Shown here in pieces: positions 25,713 through 34,658 of a DNA stretch of 64,000 nucleotides. The translations under genes and the position numbers were made by a program. Below the pieces are notes generated by a model that did not search any database, was not told the origin of the DNA, and was given only the letters and a program-made list of their open reading frames with translations. How positions within the stretch are numbered: the stretch's first letter is position 1; each line of letters starts with the position of its first letter. This DNA comes from Runella sp. SP2. Lineage in GTDB: Bacteria; Bacteroidota; Bacteroidia; Cytophagales; Spirosomataceae. The stretch is taken from NCBI RefSeq assembly GCF_003711225.1, contig NZ_CP031030.1:3224001-3288000 (forward strand). The letters are read 5' to 3'.

Positions 25713-26015
25713 ATGAATAATTCAACAAAAACATTAATTGCTTTCTTAGCGGGAGTAGCTACTGGAGCAACCATCGGAATCTTATACGCACCTGCCGAAG
25801 GACAAGTAACCCGTGACAAACTTTCGTTCCGTCTTTCAAAATACCGTGAGCAGCTTCAAGGTCTTATTACTGACTTGCTCGAAGGTAAAGACTTACCCGA
25901 AAGTTTGGCCAAAGCAGAAGGTCAAAAAGTAGTGGCAGACACGCGCGAAAAAGCAGAACGCCTACTCGAAGATGTCGATCGTTTGATGGCGCAAATCAAA
26001 GGACAAGCGTCTTAA
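25713..26015 (+). CDS. YtxH domain protein
   Basis: A 100-residue protein with an N-terminal membrane segment rich in small residues (LIAFLAGVATGATIGILYAPAEG) and a charged helical remainder likely to be amphipathic or coiled coil. GxxxGxxxGxLYAPxxG is the YtxH signature. It starts 11 bp after nusB and is probably co-transcribed. Members have no defined biochemical role; some are stress-associated. Confidence 0.85.
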   Translation: MNNSTKTLIAFLAGVATGATIGILYAPAEGQVTRDKLSFRLSKYREQLQGLITDLLEGKDLPESLAKAEGQKVVADTREKAERLLEDVDRLMAQIKGQAS

Positions 26016-26039
26016 TTTTTTTCCATTATTCACAAATCC

Positions 26040-26483
26040 ATGAAACGTTCCCTTTTTATTGTTTTAACGCTTTGGGGTTTATGGAGCTGCGGCAGTACCC
26101 AAGACAAATCAGCCTCAAGCAGCCTCGACGATAAACTCCCGAAAATTGAATTTGCCGACGATATTAAAAACGTTGATTTTGGTACCATTGCCGAAGGACA
26201 ACAAGTAGAGCGCAAATTCAAGTTTAAAAACACAGGCGACTTTCCTTTGATTATCAACAACGTGAGCGCTTCTTGTGGTTGTACCATTCCCGAATGGCCC
26301 CGCGACCCCATCGGCCCCGACGAAGAAGGAACAATCTTGGTACGTTTTAATAGCAAAGGTAAGCAAGGTCCTCAGTTTAAAACAGTGACTATTTTTGCTA
26401 ATACCAACCCTGCTACCAACGATATTCAGTTTAAAGCAGACGTAACTCCCGCTCCAACGGCGGACTCAACGGCCGCAAAGTAA
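26040..26483 (+). CDS. DUF1573 lipoprotein
   Basis: A 147-residue lipoprotein: lipobox LWSC gives the lipidated Cys near residue 18. One DUF1573 immunoglobulin-like domain follows, with the family motifs VDFGTIAEGQQVERKFKFKNTGDFPLIINNVSASCGCTIPEWP and the CGCT pair. DUF1573 is abundant in Bacteroidota cell envelopes and of unknown function. It sits between ytxH-like and yajC genes. Confidence 0.88.
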   Translation: MKRSLFIVLTLWGLWSCGSTQDKSASSSLDDKLPKIEFADDIKNVDFGTIAEGQQVERKFKFKNTGDFPLIINNVSASCGCTIPEWPRDPIGPDEEGTILVRFNSKGKQGPQFKTVTIFANTNPATNDIQFKADVTPAPTADSTAAK

Positions 26484-26529
26484 GACGAAAAACTTCTTAG
26501 ACTTAACTTCTAACATATCACCTACGAGA

Positions 26530-26835
26530 ATGAACAGTATTTTTTTACAAGCCGCATCTGGCCAAACTAGCATGATTTATCAGCTTTTGATGTGGGCAGG
26601 TATCATTGGAGTGTTTTATTTCTTCATGATTCGTCCGCAACAAAAAAAGCAAAAAGATCAAAAGAAGTTTTTGGAAGAACTTAAAAAAGGCGACGAGGTA
26701 ATTACCATTGGCGGTTTGCACGCAACGGTCATTTCAGTATATGAAACAACCGTTACCCTTGACGTGGACGGCAAAGGCACTAAAATGAAATTCGAGAAAT
26801 CTTCTATTTCGCGCAAAGCTGGAACAACTGCTTAA
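26530..26835 (+). CDS. yajC: Preprotein translocase subunit YajC
   Basis: A 101-residue protein with one membrane helix (about 20-36, LLMWAGIIGVFYFFMIRPQ), the RPQQKKQKDQKKF basic stretch and the KKGDEVITIGGLHATV beta region diagnostic of YajC. YajC associates with SecDF-YidC in the inner membrane. The stop is two bases before the GTG of the next gene. Confidence 0.93.
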   Translation: MNSIFLQAASGQTSMIYQLLMWAGIIGVFYFFMIRPQQKKQKDQKKFLEELKKGDEVITIGGLHATVISVYETTVTLDVDGKGTKMKFEKSSISRKAGTTA

Positions 26836-26837
26836 TC

Positions 26838-27608
26838 GTGGCACAATTACCTGTCTCTTCAAAGCCTGCTCGTAGCCGCACCCTGATACTCAGTCTGGTT
26901 GCAGCTACGATTATTTGGCTTTTCAACGAACTCAACAAAGACGGCTATACGCTGCGGGTTCCGTATCCTGTTAAAATTTCTTACAACGACTCGTTGTACA
27001 TTTCCATTCATCCACTTCCCCGAAGCGCCAATGCCATCATTAAAGGCAGCGGCTGGACACTCCTTCGCAAATCAATCGCCTTTACTGTTCCGCCCGTTAC
27101 TTACGTCATCGAAAACCCCTTGGCCACCAACTCTATCAATACCAGCGCATTAGCGGCTGCTATGAATGAGCAAGTAAAAGATGTGGACATTACGCACGTA
27201 GAACTTGACAAAAATCGAGTTGATTTTGAAGAACGCGTCGTTAAAACATCTATTCTAAAAGTGGACAGCTTGGGGCTCAATCTGTTTCCCAAATTTGTCG
27301 TGTCGAGCCTCATCAACCTTCGCCCAAATAAGGTGACGTTCGAGGGGCCTGCGTCGTTGGTGAACGATATTGCAGATACGTTGATTGTGAAAGTCCCCGC
27401 CAAAAAAATCAGGGGGAATTACGACGAAGAGCTTCCCATTCGCTATCCACAATCGCCCTTGCTAAAAACCAGCGCCGAGCGCGTTTTTGTCAGCTTTGAA
27501 GTAGCCGAATTTTTGGGAACGCCTCCTCCCCCACCCCAACCCAAAGAGCAAGAACCCGTCAAAAAGGCCACAACAAAAAAAGCCAGTAAAGGGAAGAAAA
27601 AGAAGTAA
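26838..27608 (+). CDS. YbbR-like (CdaR-type) protein
   Basis: A 256-residue membrane-anchored protein starting at GTG 26838. After the anchor (LILSLVAATIIWLFNELNKDG) come YbbR-like beta repeats, with segments such as SGWTLLRKSIAF and LGLNLFPKFVVSS...PNKVTFEGPASLV, and a Pro/Lys-rich tail. YbbR/CdaR proteins regulate diadenylate cyclase in Firmicutes; no cyclase gene is adjacent here, so the role is uncertain. Confidence 0.82.
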   Translation: MAQLPVSSKPARSRTLILSLVAATIIWLFNELNKDGYTLRVPYPVKISYNDSLYISIHPLPRSANAIIKGSGWTLLRKSIAFTVPPVTYVIENPLATNSINTSALAAAMNEQVKDVDITHVELDKNRVDFEERVVKTSILKVDSLGLNLFPKFVVSSLINLRPNKVTFEGPASLVNDIADTLIVKVPAKKIRGNYDEELPIRYPQSPLLKTSAERVFVSFEVAEFLGTPPPPPQPKEQEPVKKATTKKASKGKKKK

Positions 27609-27622
27609 TTGACGTATTCATC

Positions 27623-28219
27623 ATGGCTTTACAAATCGGAATAACAGGAGGAATCGGTTCGGGAAAAAGTGTGGTATGCCGTATTTTTGAAGCACTTGGT
27701 GCACCTTTTTATTCGGCCGATGAACGTGCCAAATGGCTCCTCAACAACGACGAAAAACTCAAAAAAACGGTAGAAGCGCTGTTGGGGAAAGACGCCTACC
27801 TAGCCGACGGAAGTTACAACCGCAGGTGGGTAGCACAGGAAGTTTTTTCAAAACCTGCCTTGCTTCAGCAACTCAATGCCATCGTACATCCAAGGGTAGG
27901 AGAAGATACCGAGGCTTGGGTAAAAAAGCATAAAAAAGCGCCCTATTTGGTCAAAGAAGCAGCTATTATGGCCCGAGCAGGCCAACGCAATTCACTCGAC
28001 AAAATTATCGTTGTGACAGCCCCCACTGATCTTCGCATCGCTCGGGTTTTACAACGAGACCCTCAGCGTACCGAAGCCGAAATCAGGGATATTATTTCGA
28101 GGCAAATATCTGATGATGAGCGACTTCAACTAGCTGATTTTGTAATCAAAAACGACGAAAGTCAACTTCTAATTCCGCAAGTGTGGGAACTCCACCAGTT
28201 ATTTCGTAAAAAACGATAA
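27623..28219 (+). CDS. coaE: Dephospho-CoA kinase
   Basis: A 198-residue kinase for the last step of coenzyme A synthesis. P-loop GITGGIGSGKSVVC spans residues 6-19. SADERAKWLL and the HPRV motif (AIVHPRVG) follow. Length fits CoaE. It closes the nusB-ytxH-DUF1573-yajC-ybbR-coaE series and is convergent with the XRE regulator gene. Confidence 0.94.
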   Translation: MALQIGITGGIGSGKSVVCRIFEALGAPFYSADERAKWLLNNDEKLKKTVEALLGKDAYLADGSYNRRWVAQEVFSKPALLQQLNAIVHPRVGEDTEAWVKKHKKAPYLVKEAAIMARAGQRNSLDKIIVVTAPTDLRIARVLQRDPQRTEAEIRDIISRQISDDERLQLADFVIKNDESQLLIPQVWELHQLFRKKR

Positions 28220-28233
28220 AAGGCATATTTTTT

Positions 28234-28647
28234 TCAACAACTTTTATCACGAATAAGGCTTCTTAAAAACAGGATTTCTTCTTGCATTGCCTGAATCTTC
28301 CGTTCGTACAATTCCCGCTCTCGTTCCGAAAGTCCCACCTGAAACAGTACGTTGCTCCCTTCTTTGGTTGTTGTTGATACAATGGCCGACTTGGCAGGAG
28401 CAAACGTATTTCCATCAAAAGCCAACAACTGCATTACTTCCACGTTGAGCACGTCGGCAATCTTATTGAGGTTTGAAAACGAAATATCAACCTCTCCGCG
28501 CTCAATCTTACTGTAAGACGTCTGCGAACGCCCCAGTTGAGAAGCCATAAATTCTTGGGTAAAATCACGCAATTCGCGGATTTTACGGATTTTCGTACCT
28601 ACCCATTTCATGTGGGGTACGTTTGGGTGATTATTTAACGATGTCAT
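28234..28647 (-). CDS. XRE-family helix-turn-helix regulator
   Basis: A 137-residue protein. The HTH spans about residues 16-72 (IRKIRELRDFTQEFMASQLGRSQTSYSKIERGE). The tail (about 105-135) is heptad-rich and likely coiled-coil. An ATG at 28611 would shorten it by 12 residues and still keep the HTH. It is divergent from the peptide-export genes across a 397-bp spacer, so it could regulate them; no operator was identified. Confidence 0.83.
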   Translation of the reverse strand: MTSLNNHPNVPHMKWVGTKIRKIRELRDFTQEFMASQLGRSQTSYSKIERGEVDISFSNLNKIADVLNVEVMQLLAFDGNTFAPAKSAIVSTTTKEGSNVLFQVGLSERERELYERKIQAMQEEILFLRSLIRDKSC

Positions 28648-29044
28648 TTTTGGATTAGGATAGAGTTTTCCTTGGTTATATACGGTTGTGTGAATTAAAA
28701 AGATTTACATGTTTAAAAAATTTTTTTTGGTAGGTAAAAAAGCTTCCATTGGTATATAATTCGCCTAATTGAACATTATTTAACATTTTTTATTTTCTTG
28801 GTATAATACAACAAATACCTCCAACTATTTCATATATTTTTCTATAAATAACCCAAAAGAATGGTATGTGCTTATTAGATGTATTCGTAAAATAGTCGCC
28901 AAACGGTTAAAGTAAAACCTACAAAATTTGAATTGGCTTTAGACGGTAGCCATATTTGCCTTACCAATCTTCCTCTGAATATCGGCCGAATTCGCAAGAG
29001 CATTGGTGTTTAAATCAAATAACAACCCATAAATTCAATTCAAA
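28648..29044. other. 397-bp AT-rich divergent spacer upstream of the peptide gene
   Basis: No gene was found. The region is strongly AT-rich up to about 28900, with an A/T-run stretch near 28715-28735. It separates the XRE regulator from the peptide precursor gene, so promoters and operators for both are expected. Apart from the promoter candidate at 28927-28958, no definite motif was found. Confidence 0.6.
28927..28958 (+). promoter_or_regulatory. Candidate promoter of the peptide-export locus
   Basis: TTTG at 28927-28930 is followed after 20 bp by CATATTTG at 28951-28958, one base off TAnnTTTG. Spacing fits the Bacteroidota -33/-7 pattern. Transcription would start near 28965 and give an 80-nt leader before the precursor gene. 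Confidence 0.4.
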
Positions 29045-29281
29045 ATGAAAACGTTAGACTTAAACTCGTACGGCGTATCTGAAATGAACAATTTCGAAAT
29101 GGTAAACACCGACGGACAAACTTGCATCCCTGTTCCTACATGTGTAAATCCTGGCGCAACAGTTGGTGTAGCACTTGGCGTAACAGTAGGTGTGACAACC
29201 AAAGTAACTGGCATCGTTGGTGGTGTAAAAGGCTCTTTGCTTGGCAAAGTTGGAAACCTCCTCGGTGGTTGCGGCTGCTAA
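29045..29281 (+). CDS. Secreted peptide precursor, bacteriocin-like
   Basis: A 78-residue precursor. Residues 1-24 look like a leader for a C39 peptidase (MKTLDLNSYGVSEMNNFEMV then NTDG), though the processing site would be DG and not the usual GG. The predicted product of about 54 residues starts QTC and has four Cys (27, 33, 76, 78), a Gly/Val-rich hydrophobic middle (GATVGVALGVTVGVTTKV) and a C-terminal GGCGC. This composition suits a membrane-active class II-like peptide with possible end-to-end disulfides. The exporter genes follow directly. No immunity gene is obvious. Activity is not shown by sequence; a signalling role is also possible. Confidence 0.75.
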   Translation: MKTLDLNSYGVSEMNNFEMVNTDGQTCIPVPTCVNPGATVGVALGVTVGVTTKVTGIVGGVKGSLLGKVGNLLGGCGC

Positions 29282-29297
29282 TATTTAACTTCTGAGC

Positions 29298-29347
29298 GAA
29301 TTCCTCTTTGACTTACCCTTGGTTTGCTGAAGAGGAATTCCTCTTTT
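29298..29347 (+). terminator. Terminator/attenuator between peptide gene and HlyD gene
   Basis: GAATTCCTCTT (29298-29308) and AAGAGGAATTC (29330-29340) pair perfectly over 11 bp with a 21-nt loop and are followed by CTCTTTT. It lies 17 bp after the peptide stop and ends just before the HlyD ATG, so it may let the peptide be transcribed in excess of the exporter. Confidence 0.7.
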
Positions 29348-29353
29348 ATACCC

Positions 29354-30523
29354 ATGGCCCAACTCCTACCCGATAGCTTTATCGACAACACAACGCACTT
29401 GTATTTACCAAAAGTAAAAGCAAGGTCGATGGTACTGTATGCCCTTGTACTTGGTGCAGTTATAGTCTTCGGTGTTGCCGCATTTTTTATTAAAATCGAC
29501 GTTTCATTTACATCAAGCGGCACCATTCGGTCGGTAGCCGAAAAAACGGAAGTGCGCTCGCTCGTCAGTGGTCGCGTATTAACAGCCCATGTTCGCGAAA
29601 ATCAATTGGTGAAAGTCGGTGATATTCTGCTGACCCTTGCCCCCGACGCCCTTGAAGAAAAACTACGACTCAGCCATTTTCAACAATCTGAGCAACAACA
29701 ACTTATCAATGACTTAATCTTCCTCACCAGTCCGAAGTACGACCTAACAGATGCCTTGGGCAATCGGATGTTTAAAACATCGCTGTATGCCCAGCAGTAC
29801 AATCAGCTCCAAGCCCAGTTAAAGGAAAACGAAGTGCGGCGCAACAAAGTAGAAAAAGAACTCAAAGCAGATAAATATTTACACAGCGAAAAAGTGCTTG
29901 CCACCCGCGATTTAGATGCCAAGCAGGCTGAATATGACCAACTTTACGAGGAATACCGTCTCTTGATTGAGCGCCAAGTAAGCCAATGGGAAGCCGAGCT
30001 GAATACGGCCAAACTACTATCGGCCCAACTTAAATCCGAAGAAGGTCAACTGGCCAAAGAGCGTCAATTATATACCATTAAAGCGGCAGTGGCAGGCACT
30101 GTTCAACAATGGGCGGGCAAGTACGAAGGTAGCGTCGTTCAGTCGGGCGAAACGTTGGGCATCATTTCTCCTGACTCAAGTTTGCTGGTCGAATGTTACA
30201 TCAAAGCATCTGACATGGGTCTTTTAAAACTCAAACAAACTGTACTTTTTCAGTTGGACGCCCTCAACTACCGCGAATGGGGTCTTGCCCGTGGTAGTGT
30301 AATTGACATTGCACGTGATTTTACTTTGATCAACAACCAACCCGTTTTCAAAGTAAAATGCCGTCTCGATACTCCCTCCTTAAAATTACAAAATGGCTAC
30401 GAAGCTCGCCTCCAAAAGGGAATGACGCTCCAAGCCCGCTTTGTGATTGTACAACGTACGCTTGCGCAATTGGTCTTTGATAAAATGGAAGATTGGCTAA
30501 ATCCGAATGCGAAAAGGGATTGA
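29354..30523 (+). CDS. HlyD-family periplasmic adaptor (peptide export)
   Basis: A 389-residue adaptor with one N-terminal membrane helix (about 26-48) and the HlyD layout: a lipoyl half-motif (VRSLVSGRVLTAHVRENQLVKVGDILLTL), a long coiled-coil hairpin with KxxExxQLxAQLKENEVRRNKVEKEL, and the second lipoyl half with IKAAVAGTVQQW. The start ATG at 29354 follows the terminator; the longer TTG frame at 29324 would begin inside the hairpin. It overlaps the ABC exporter gene by 17 bp, so the two are coupled. Confidence 0.88.
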   Translation: MAQLLPDSFIDNTTHLYLPKVKARSMVLYALVLGAVIVFGVAAFFIKIDVSFTSSGTIRSVAEKTEVRSLVSGRVLTAHVRENQLVKVGDILLTLAPDALEEKLRLSHFQQSEQQQLINDLIFLTSPKYDLTDALGNRMFKTSLYAQQYNQLQAQLKENEVRRNKVEKELKADKYLHSEKVLATRDLDAKQAEYDQLYEEYRLLIERQVSQWEAELNTAKLLSAQLKSEEGQLAKERQLYTIKAAVAGTVQQWAGKYEGSVVQSGETLGIISPDSSLLVECYIKASDMGLLKLKQTVLFQLDALNYREWGLARGSVIDIARDFTLINNQPVFKVKCRLDTPSLKLQNGYEARLQKGMTLQARFVIVQRTLAQLVFDKMEDWLNPNAKRD

Positions 30524-32735
30524 AATAAAACAGCACGATACCACCGACTGCGGCGCGGCTTGCCTTGCCTCAGCGGCCGCGTATTATAAATTACAGATGC
30601 CGATTGCGCGCATCCGTCAGTTTGCCCATACCGATACCCGTGGCACCAACGTAGTAGGTATGATTGAAGCCGCTAACCGCCTTGGTTTTCAGGCCAAAGG
30701 GGTTAAAGGTACGCCCGAAAGCCTCTCCAAAATCCCCAAACCATCGATTGCCCACGTGAGCGTTCCGTTGGTTTCTGACAGCGACGCTGGTCGTGAGGAA
30801 GCACGGGGATTACACTACGTAGTCATCTACGAAGTGACCGACAAAAAAGTCACCTACATGGACCCTGCGGTGGGGAAAATGGTCAAAAAATCGCTGAACG
30901 AATTTGTGTCGATGTGGACGGGCGTATTGGTACTTTTGTTGCCCAACGAACAGTTTCAACAAGGCAACGAATCAGTAACCATCACGACTCGCTTTTGGCA
31001 ACTGATTCGTCCGCACCAAACCGTGATGATTGAAGCGCTTTTTGGCGCCATTATTTATACCATTTTAGGGTTAGGCACATCGATTTACGTCCAAAAAATC
31101 GTGGATAACGTGCTCGTTGAAGGCAATCGCAACTTGCTCAACTTGATGAGCATCGGAATGCTTTTACTCATGGTACTCCAACTTTTTATTGGTTCTACCA
31201 AAACAATTTTTGCCCTAAAAACAGGCCAACAGATTGATGCCCAGTTGATTTTGGGCTATTACAAACACCTGCTAAAACTTCCTCAAACGTTTTTTGATAC
31301 AATGCGGGTGGGCGAAATCATTTCGCGCGTTAATGATGCCGTCAAAATCAGGGCCTTTATCAATGATGTTGCCCTCAATCTGATTGTCGATATTTTCATC
31401 GTCTTTTTTTCCTTTGGGTTAATGTTTAGCTACGATGCCAAATTGGCGTTGATGATGGCAGCTATTATTCCACTGTACGCCCTTACATACTGGATTGCCA
31501 ACCGGATCAACCGAACTACCCAGCGAAAACTCATGGAAAACAGTGCCGATTTGGAAGCGCAGCTTGTCGAATCGCTCAACAACGTGGCTACCATCAAGCG
31601 TTTTGGGTTGGAAGAATACGCCAATCTAAAGACCGAAAACCGTTTTGTGACGTTGCTTCGCTCGGTATATCATACTTCTACCCGCACACTCTATTTGGGC
31701 AATGCGGCGGCGTTGATTACCAACATTTTCACCATTTTGCTCTTGTGGGTCGGGTCGGGGCTTGTACTCGACCGTCAACTTACGCCTGGAGAATTGCTCT
31801 CATTTTATGCCCTTGTTGGCTATTTTACGGGCCCCGCCGCAGGGCTCATCGAAATGAACAAAACGCTCCAAGAAGCCCTCATCGCCGCCGACCGACTGTT
31901 TGAAATCATGGATTTGGAACGAGAAACCACTGAAAATAAAGTCCCGTTGACGATTGACATGCTCGGCGACATTCGTTTTAAGGAAGTGACTTTTCGGTAT
32001 GGTTCGAGAACAACGATTTTTGAGAAATTAAACCTGCTTATTCCCAAAGGAAAAATTACGGCCGTAGTGGGTGAAAGTGGCAGTGGTAAATCGACTTTGT
32101 TGTCACTTTTGCAAAACTTGTACCCACTGCAAGCTGGAAATATTTACATTGGAAATTACGACATCAAGCACCTCGACAACAACAGTTTACGCCAAATGGT
32201 AAGCGTCGTACCCCAACAGATTGATTTGTTTGCTGGTACTGTTGTCGAAAATATTGCCGTTGGCGAATTTGAGCCAGACATGAAAAAGCTCATTTTTTAC
32301 TGTAATCTCCTAGGAATCACCGATTTTATTGAGCGGCTTCCCAATGGTTTTCAGACGACATTGGGCGAACGCGGGGCCAATTTGTCGGGTGGACAGCGGC
32401 AACGGTTGGCCATCGCCCGTGCGCTATACCGAAACCCACACATCCTGATTTTGGACGAAGCTACCTCTGCCTTAGATTCGGTTTCAGAGCAGTATGTTCA
32501 GCGTACTATTCAGCTCTTGCGTCAAGAAGGAATCACGGTTATTTTGATTGCCCACCGCATGAGTACCATCAAAAATGCCGATAAAATTGTGGTATTACAC
32601 GAAGGAAAATTAGTAGAAGAAGGCACCCATCAAACGCTATTGCAGAGTCCAGTCGGCACTTATCGTCGTTTGTGGGAACAGCAAAACGGTGCTGTAATGG
32701 CCACTCACCTCAACGGCGTTGGCCATTACAGCTAA
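30507..32735 (+). CDS. Peptidase-containing ABC exporter (C39 type)
   Basis: A 742-residue transporter that would cut the leader and export the peptide. The N-terminal C39 peptidase has QHDTTDCGAACL with catalytic C15, plus H103 (LHYVVIYEV) and D119 (YMDP). Six membrane helices cover about 155-460. The nucleotide-binding domain has Walker A GESGSGKS (522-529), signature LSGGQRQR (626-633) and Walker B LILDEATSALDS. Family length is typical. It starts inside the HlyD gene end. Together with the precursor and adaptor it forms a complete inner-membrane export unit; a TolC partner is not encoded nearby. Confidence 0.93.
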   Translation: MRKGIEIKQHDTTDCGAACLASAAAYYKLQMPIARIRQFAHTDTRGTNVVGMIEAANRLGFQAKGVKGTPESLSKIPKPSIAHVSVPLVSDSDAGREEARGLHYVVIYEVTDKKVTYMDPAVGKMVKKSLNEFVSMWTGVLVLLLPNEQFQQGNESVTITTRFWQLIRPHQTVMIEALFGAIIYTILGLGTSIYVQKIVDNVLVEGNRNLLNLMSIGMLLLMVLQLFIGSTKTIFALKTGQQIDAQLILGYYKHLLKLPQTFFDTMRVGEIISRVNDAVKIRAFINDVALNLIVDIFIVFFSFGLMFSYDAKLALMMAAIIPLYALTYWIANRINRTTQRKLMENSADLEAQLVESLNNVATIKRFGLEEYANLKTENRFVTLLRSVYHTSTRTLYLGNAAALITNIFTILLLWVGSGLVLDRQLTPGELLSFYALVGYFTGPAAGLIEMNKTLQEALIAADRLFEIMDLERETTENKVPLTIDMLGDIRFKEVTFRYGSRTTIFEKLNLLIPKGKITAVVGESGSGKSTLLSLLQNLYPLQAGNIYIGNYDIKHLDNNSLRQMVSVVPQQIDLFAGTVVENIAVGEFEPDMKKLIFYCNLLGITDFIERLPNGFQTTLGERGANLSGGQRQRLAIARALYRNPHILILDEATSALDSVSEQYVQRTIQLLRQEGITVILIAHRMSTIKNADKIVVLHEGKLVEEGTHQTLLQSPVGTYRRLWEQQNGAVMATHLNGVGHYS

Positions 32736-32745
32736 CCAAAAAGAC

Positions 32746-34401
32746 CTACCAGAAAATCCAGTAAATCAAGCTAAAAGTTACAATAACGGCAATGGCACCC
32801 ATGCGGAACGATGGCGTTACGCGGAACCATTCCGAACGTACCTCAAACGCATTTTCTTGGTTTTGACCCTTCGATTGGGCAAGGCTAATCGCTACGTGAA
32901 CCGCCGAGCAAATCCAGAACACAACTCCCATACGATTGAGGAACGGGAAGGCTGGGTAAAGATTTTCGATAACGGCCGACAACGCAATACTCAACACCGC
33001 TGCGGCCAAAGCGCCATTGGCAGTGGCTTTTTTCCAGAAAAATCCGAGCAAGAAAATACTCAAAATACCTGGTGAAATATAGCCCGTATAAACCTGAATG
33101 TATTCAAAAGCTTGGCCAAAATTAGCCAACAACGGACTGACTATCAAGGCAATAATAAAGGCAATTACAATTACTACTCGCCCTGTCCACACGGTTTGTT
33201 TTTCAGTTAAGTTTTTGTTGAAAAACTTCTGGTGAATGTCTAATACATAAATGGTTGAAATACTGTTTGCTTTCCCTGCCAAACTTGCCACAATCGCCGC
33301 CGTTAAGGCTGCAAAAGCGAGCCCTTTCAAGCCTACAGGTAATAAATTGAGCAACACTGGATACGCATTATCGGGTTTGACGATACCGTTTTGCGTAATT
33401 CCGTTTACAATCGACGTATCAGCATTTTCTTGGAATAATACATAAGCTGCAAGTCCTGGCAATACCACGATGAAAGGCATCATCATTTTCAAAAAAGCTG
33501 CAAACAACACACCGCTACGTGCCGTATTGAGGTCGGCCCCGAGGGCGCGCTGCGTCATGTATTGGTTGCAACCAAAATAATTAAGGTTGTTTACCCATTG
33601 ACCACCAATGATAAACATCATAATACCTGGAAGCTGGTTGTAGGCATCAATAAACCCGCCACGCCCGTCGTGAACTTGGTATTGGCCTGGGGTAAAAATC
33701 ATGTGCAAGTGGCTATCTGCTTTTTCACGAATGAGGCCAAGCCCTTCCATAATGCCTGCACCCGTTCCCACCTTGGCAGAAAGCAAATCTAGAGCCAAGT
33801 AGGTGGTAGCCAATCCACCAAAAATCAAACAAACGACCTGAATCACGTCGGTGTAACCAATCACTTTCATTCCTCCCAAAGTGATAATCACCGCGAAAGT
33901 AGTCAAGAAAATTGCACAAGGCATGAATGAAAAGCCCGTCATTTTTTCCAAACTCAATGCCCCCAAATAAATAATGGACGTCAGGTTCACAAAAATGTAA
34001 AGGAACAACCAAAATACCGCCATAATGGTCGCCAAACGCTCATTGTAGCGCTTCGACAAAAACTGCGGCATGGTATAAATTTTGTTGTTGAGATACATGG
34101 GCAAGAAATAAACCGCCACAATAATGAGCGCCACTCCTCCCAACAACTCATAGACAGAAATGGCAATCCCAAGCTGGAAAGCCTGTCCGCTCATTCCGAT
34201 AAACTGCTCCGCCGAAATGTTGGAAGCAATGATTGAAGCCCCAATCGCCCACCACGTAAGTGAACCTTCTGCCAAGAAAAAGTCCTTGGAATCAGCGGTT
34301 TGCTTGCCTTTGTGTTTATATACCCAATAGCCGTAGCTGGATACAATAACGAAATAAATGAGGAAAATTACGTAATCAAGGGTTTCTAGTCCTAGCGTCA
34401 T
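32746..34401 (-). CDS. Sodium:solute symporter (SGLT-like)
   Basis: A 551-residue transporter of the SSS family with about 14 membrane helices. Recognisable segments are FFLAEGSLTWWAIGASIIASNISAEQFIG, GVALIIVAVYFLPMYL, GGQWVNNLNYFGCNQYMTQRAL and LAAIVASLAGKANSISTIYVLDI. These match sugar or sialic-acid type sodium symporters (SGLT branch). It is convergent with the exporter gene, ten bases apart. The substrate cannot be read from sequence. Confidence 0.88.
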   Translation of the reverse strand: MTLGLETLDYVIFLIYFVIVSSYGYWVYKHKGKQTADSKDFFLAEGSLTWWAIGASIIASNISAEQFIGMSGQAFQLGIAISVYELLGGVALIIVAVYFLPMYLNNKIYTMPQFLSKRYNERLATIMAVFWLFLYIFVNLTSIIYLGALSLEKMTGFSFMPCAIFLTTFAVIITLGGMKVIGYTDVIQVVCLIFGGLATTYLALDLLSAKVGTGAGIMEGLGLIREKADSHLHMIFTPGQYQVHDGRGGFIDAYNQLPGIMMFIIGGQWVNNLNYFGCNQYMTQRALGADLNTARSGVLFAAFLKMMMPFIVVLPGLAAYVLFQENADTSIVNGITQNGIVKPDNAYPVLLNLLPVGLKGLAFAALTAAIVASLAGKANSISTIYVLDIHQKFFNKNLTEKQTVWTGRVVIVIAFIIALIVSPLLANFGQAFEYIQVYTGYISPGILSIFLLGFFWKKATANGALAAAVLSIALSAVIENLYPAFPFLNRMGVVFWICSAVHVAISLAQSKGQNQENAFEVRSEWFRVTPSFRMGAIAVIVTFSLIYWIFW

Positions 34402-34658
34402 AAAAAGTCAGATTGTAAGAACGGGTTCTTGATAAATGATAGGTTTATTTTGGGTTTATGTCAAAAAGACACAATTCGCCTTTTCGTACTCATTTTTCTT
34501 AAAATCATTTCGCTCACCTTTTATACTATTGTGCTTTCACACAATTCTCGGCAAACTTCGGCAGTATATTTGCACAACAAAAATCTATAAACCGACCTTC
34601 GTCTTATTATTCCCAAAAATAAAAACATTAACTTTGACCATTCTTAACTTTTTTGGCT

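Noticed and set aside
29324-29353. Earlier TTG start for the HlyD gene
   Set aside because: It would begin inside the terminator hairpin; ATG at 29354 gives the expected N-terminus.
32719-33075. Plus-strand ORF after the exporter gene
   Set aside because: It is antisense to the well-supported symporter gene.
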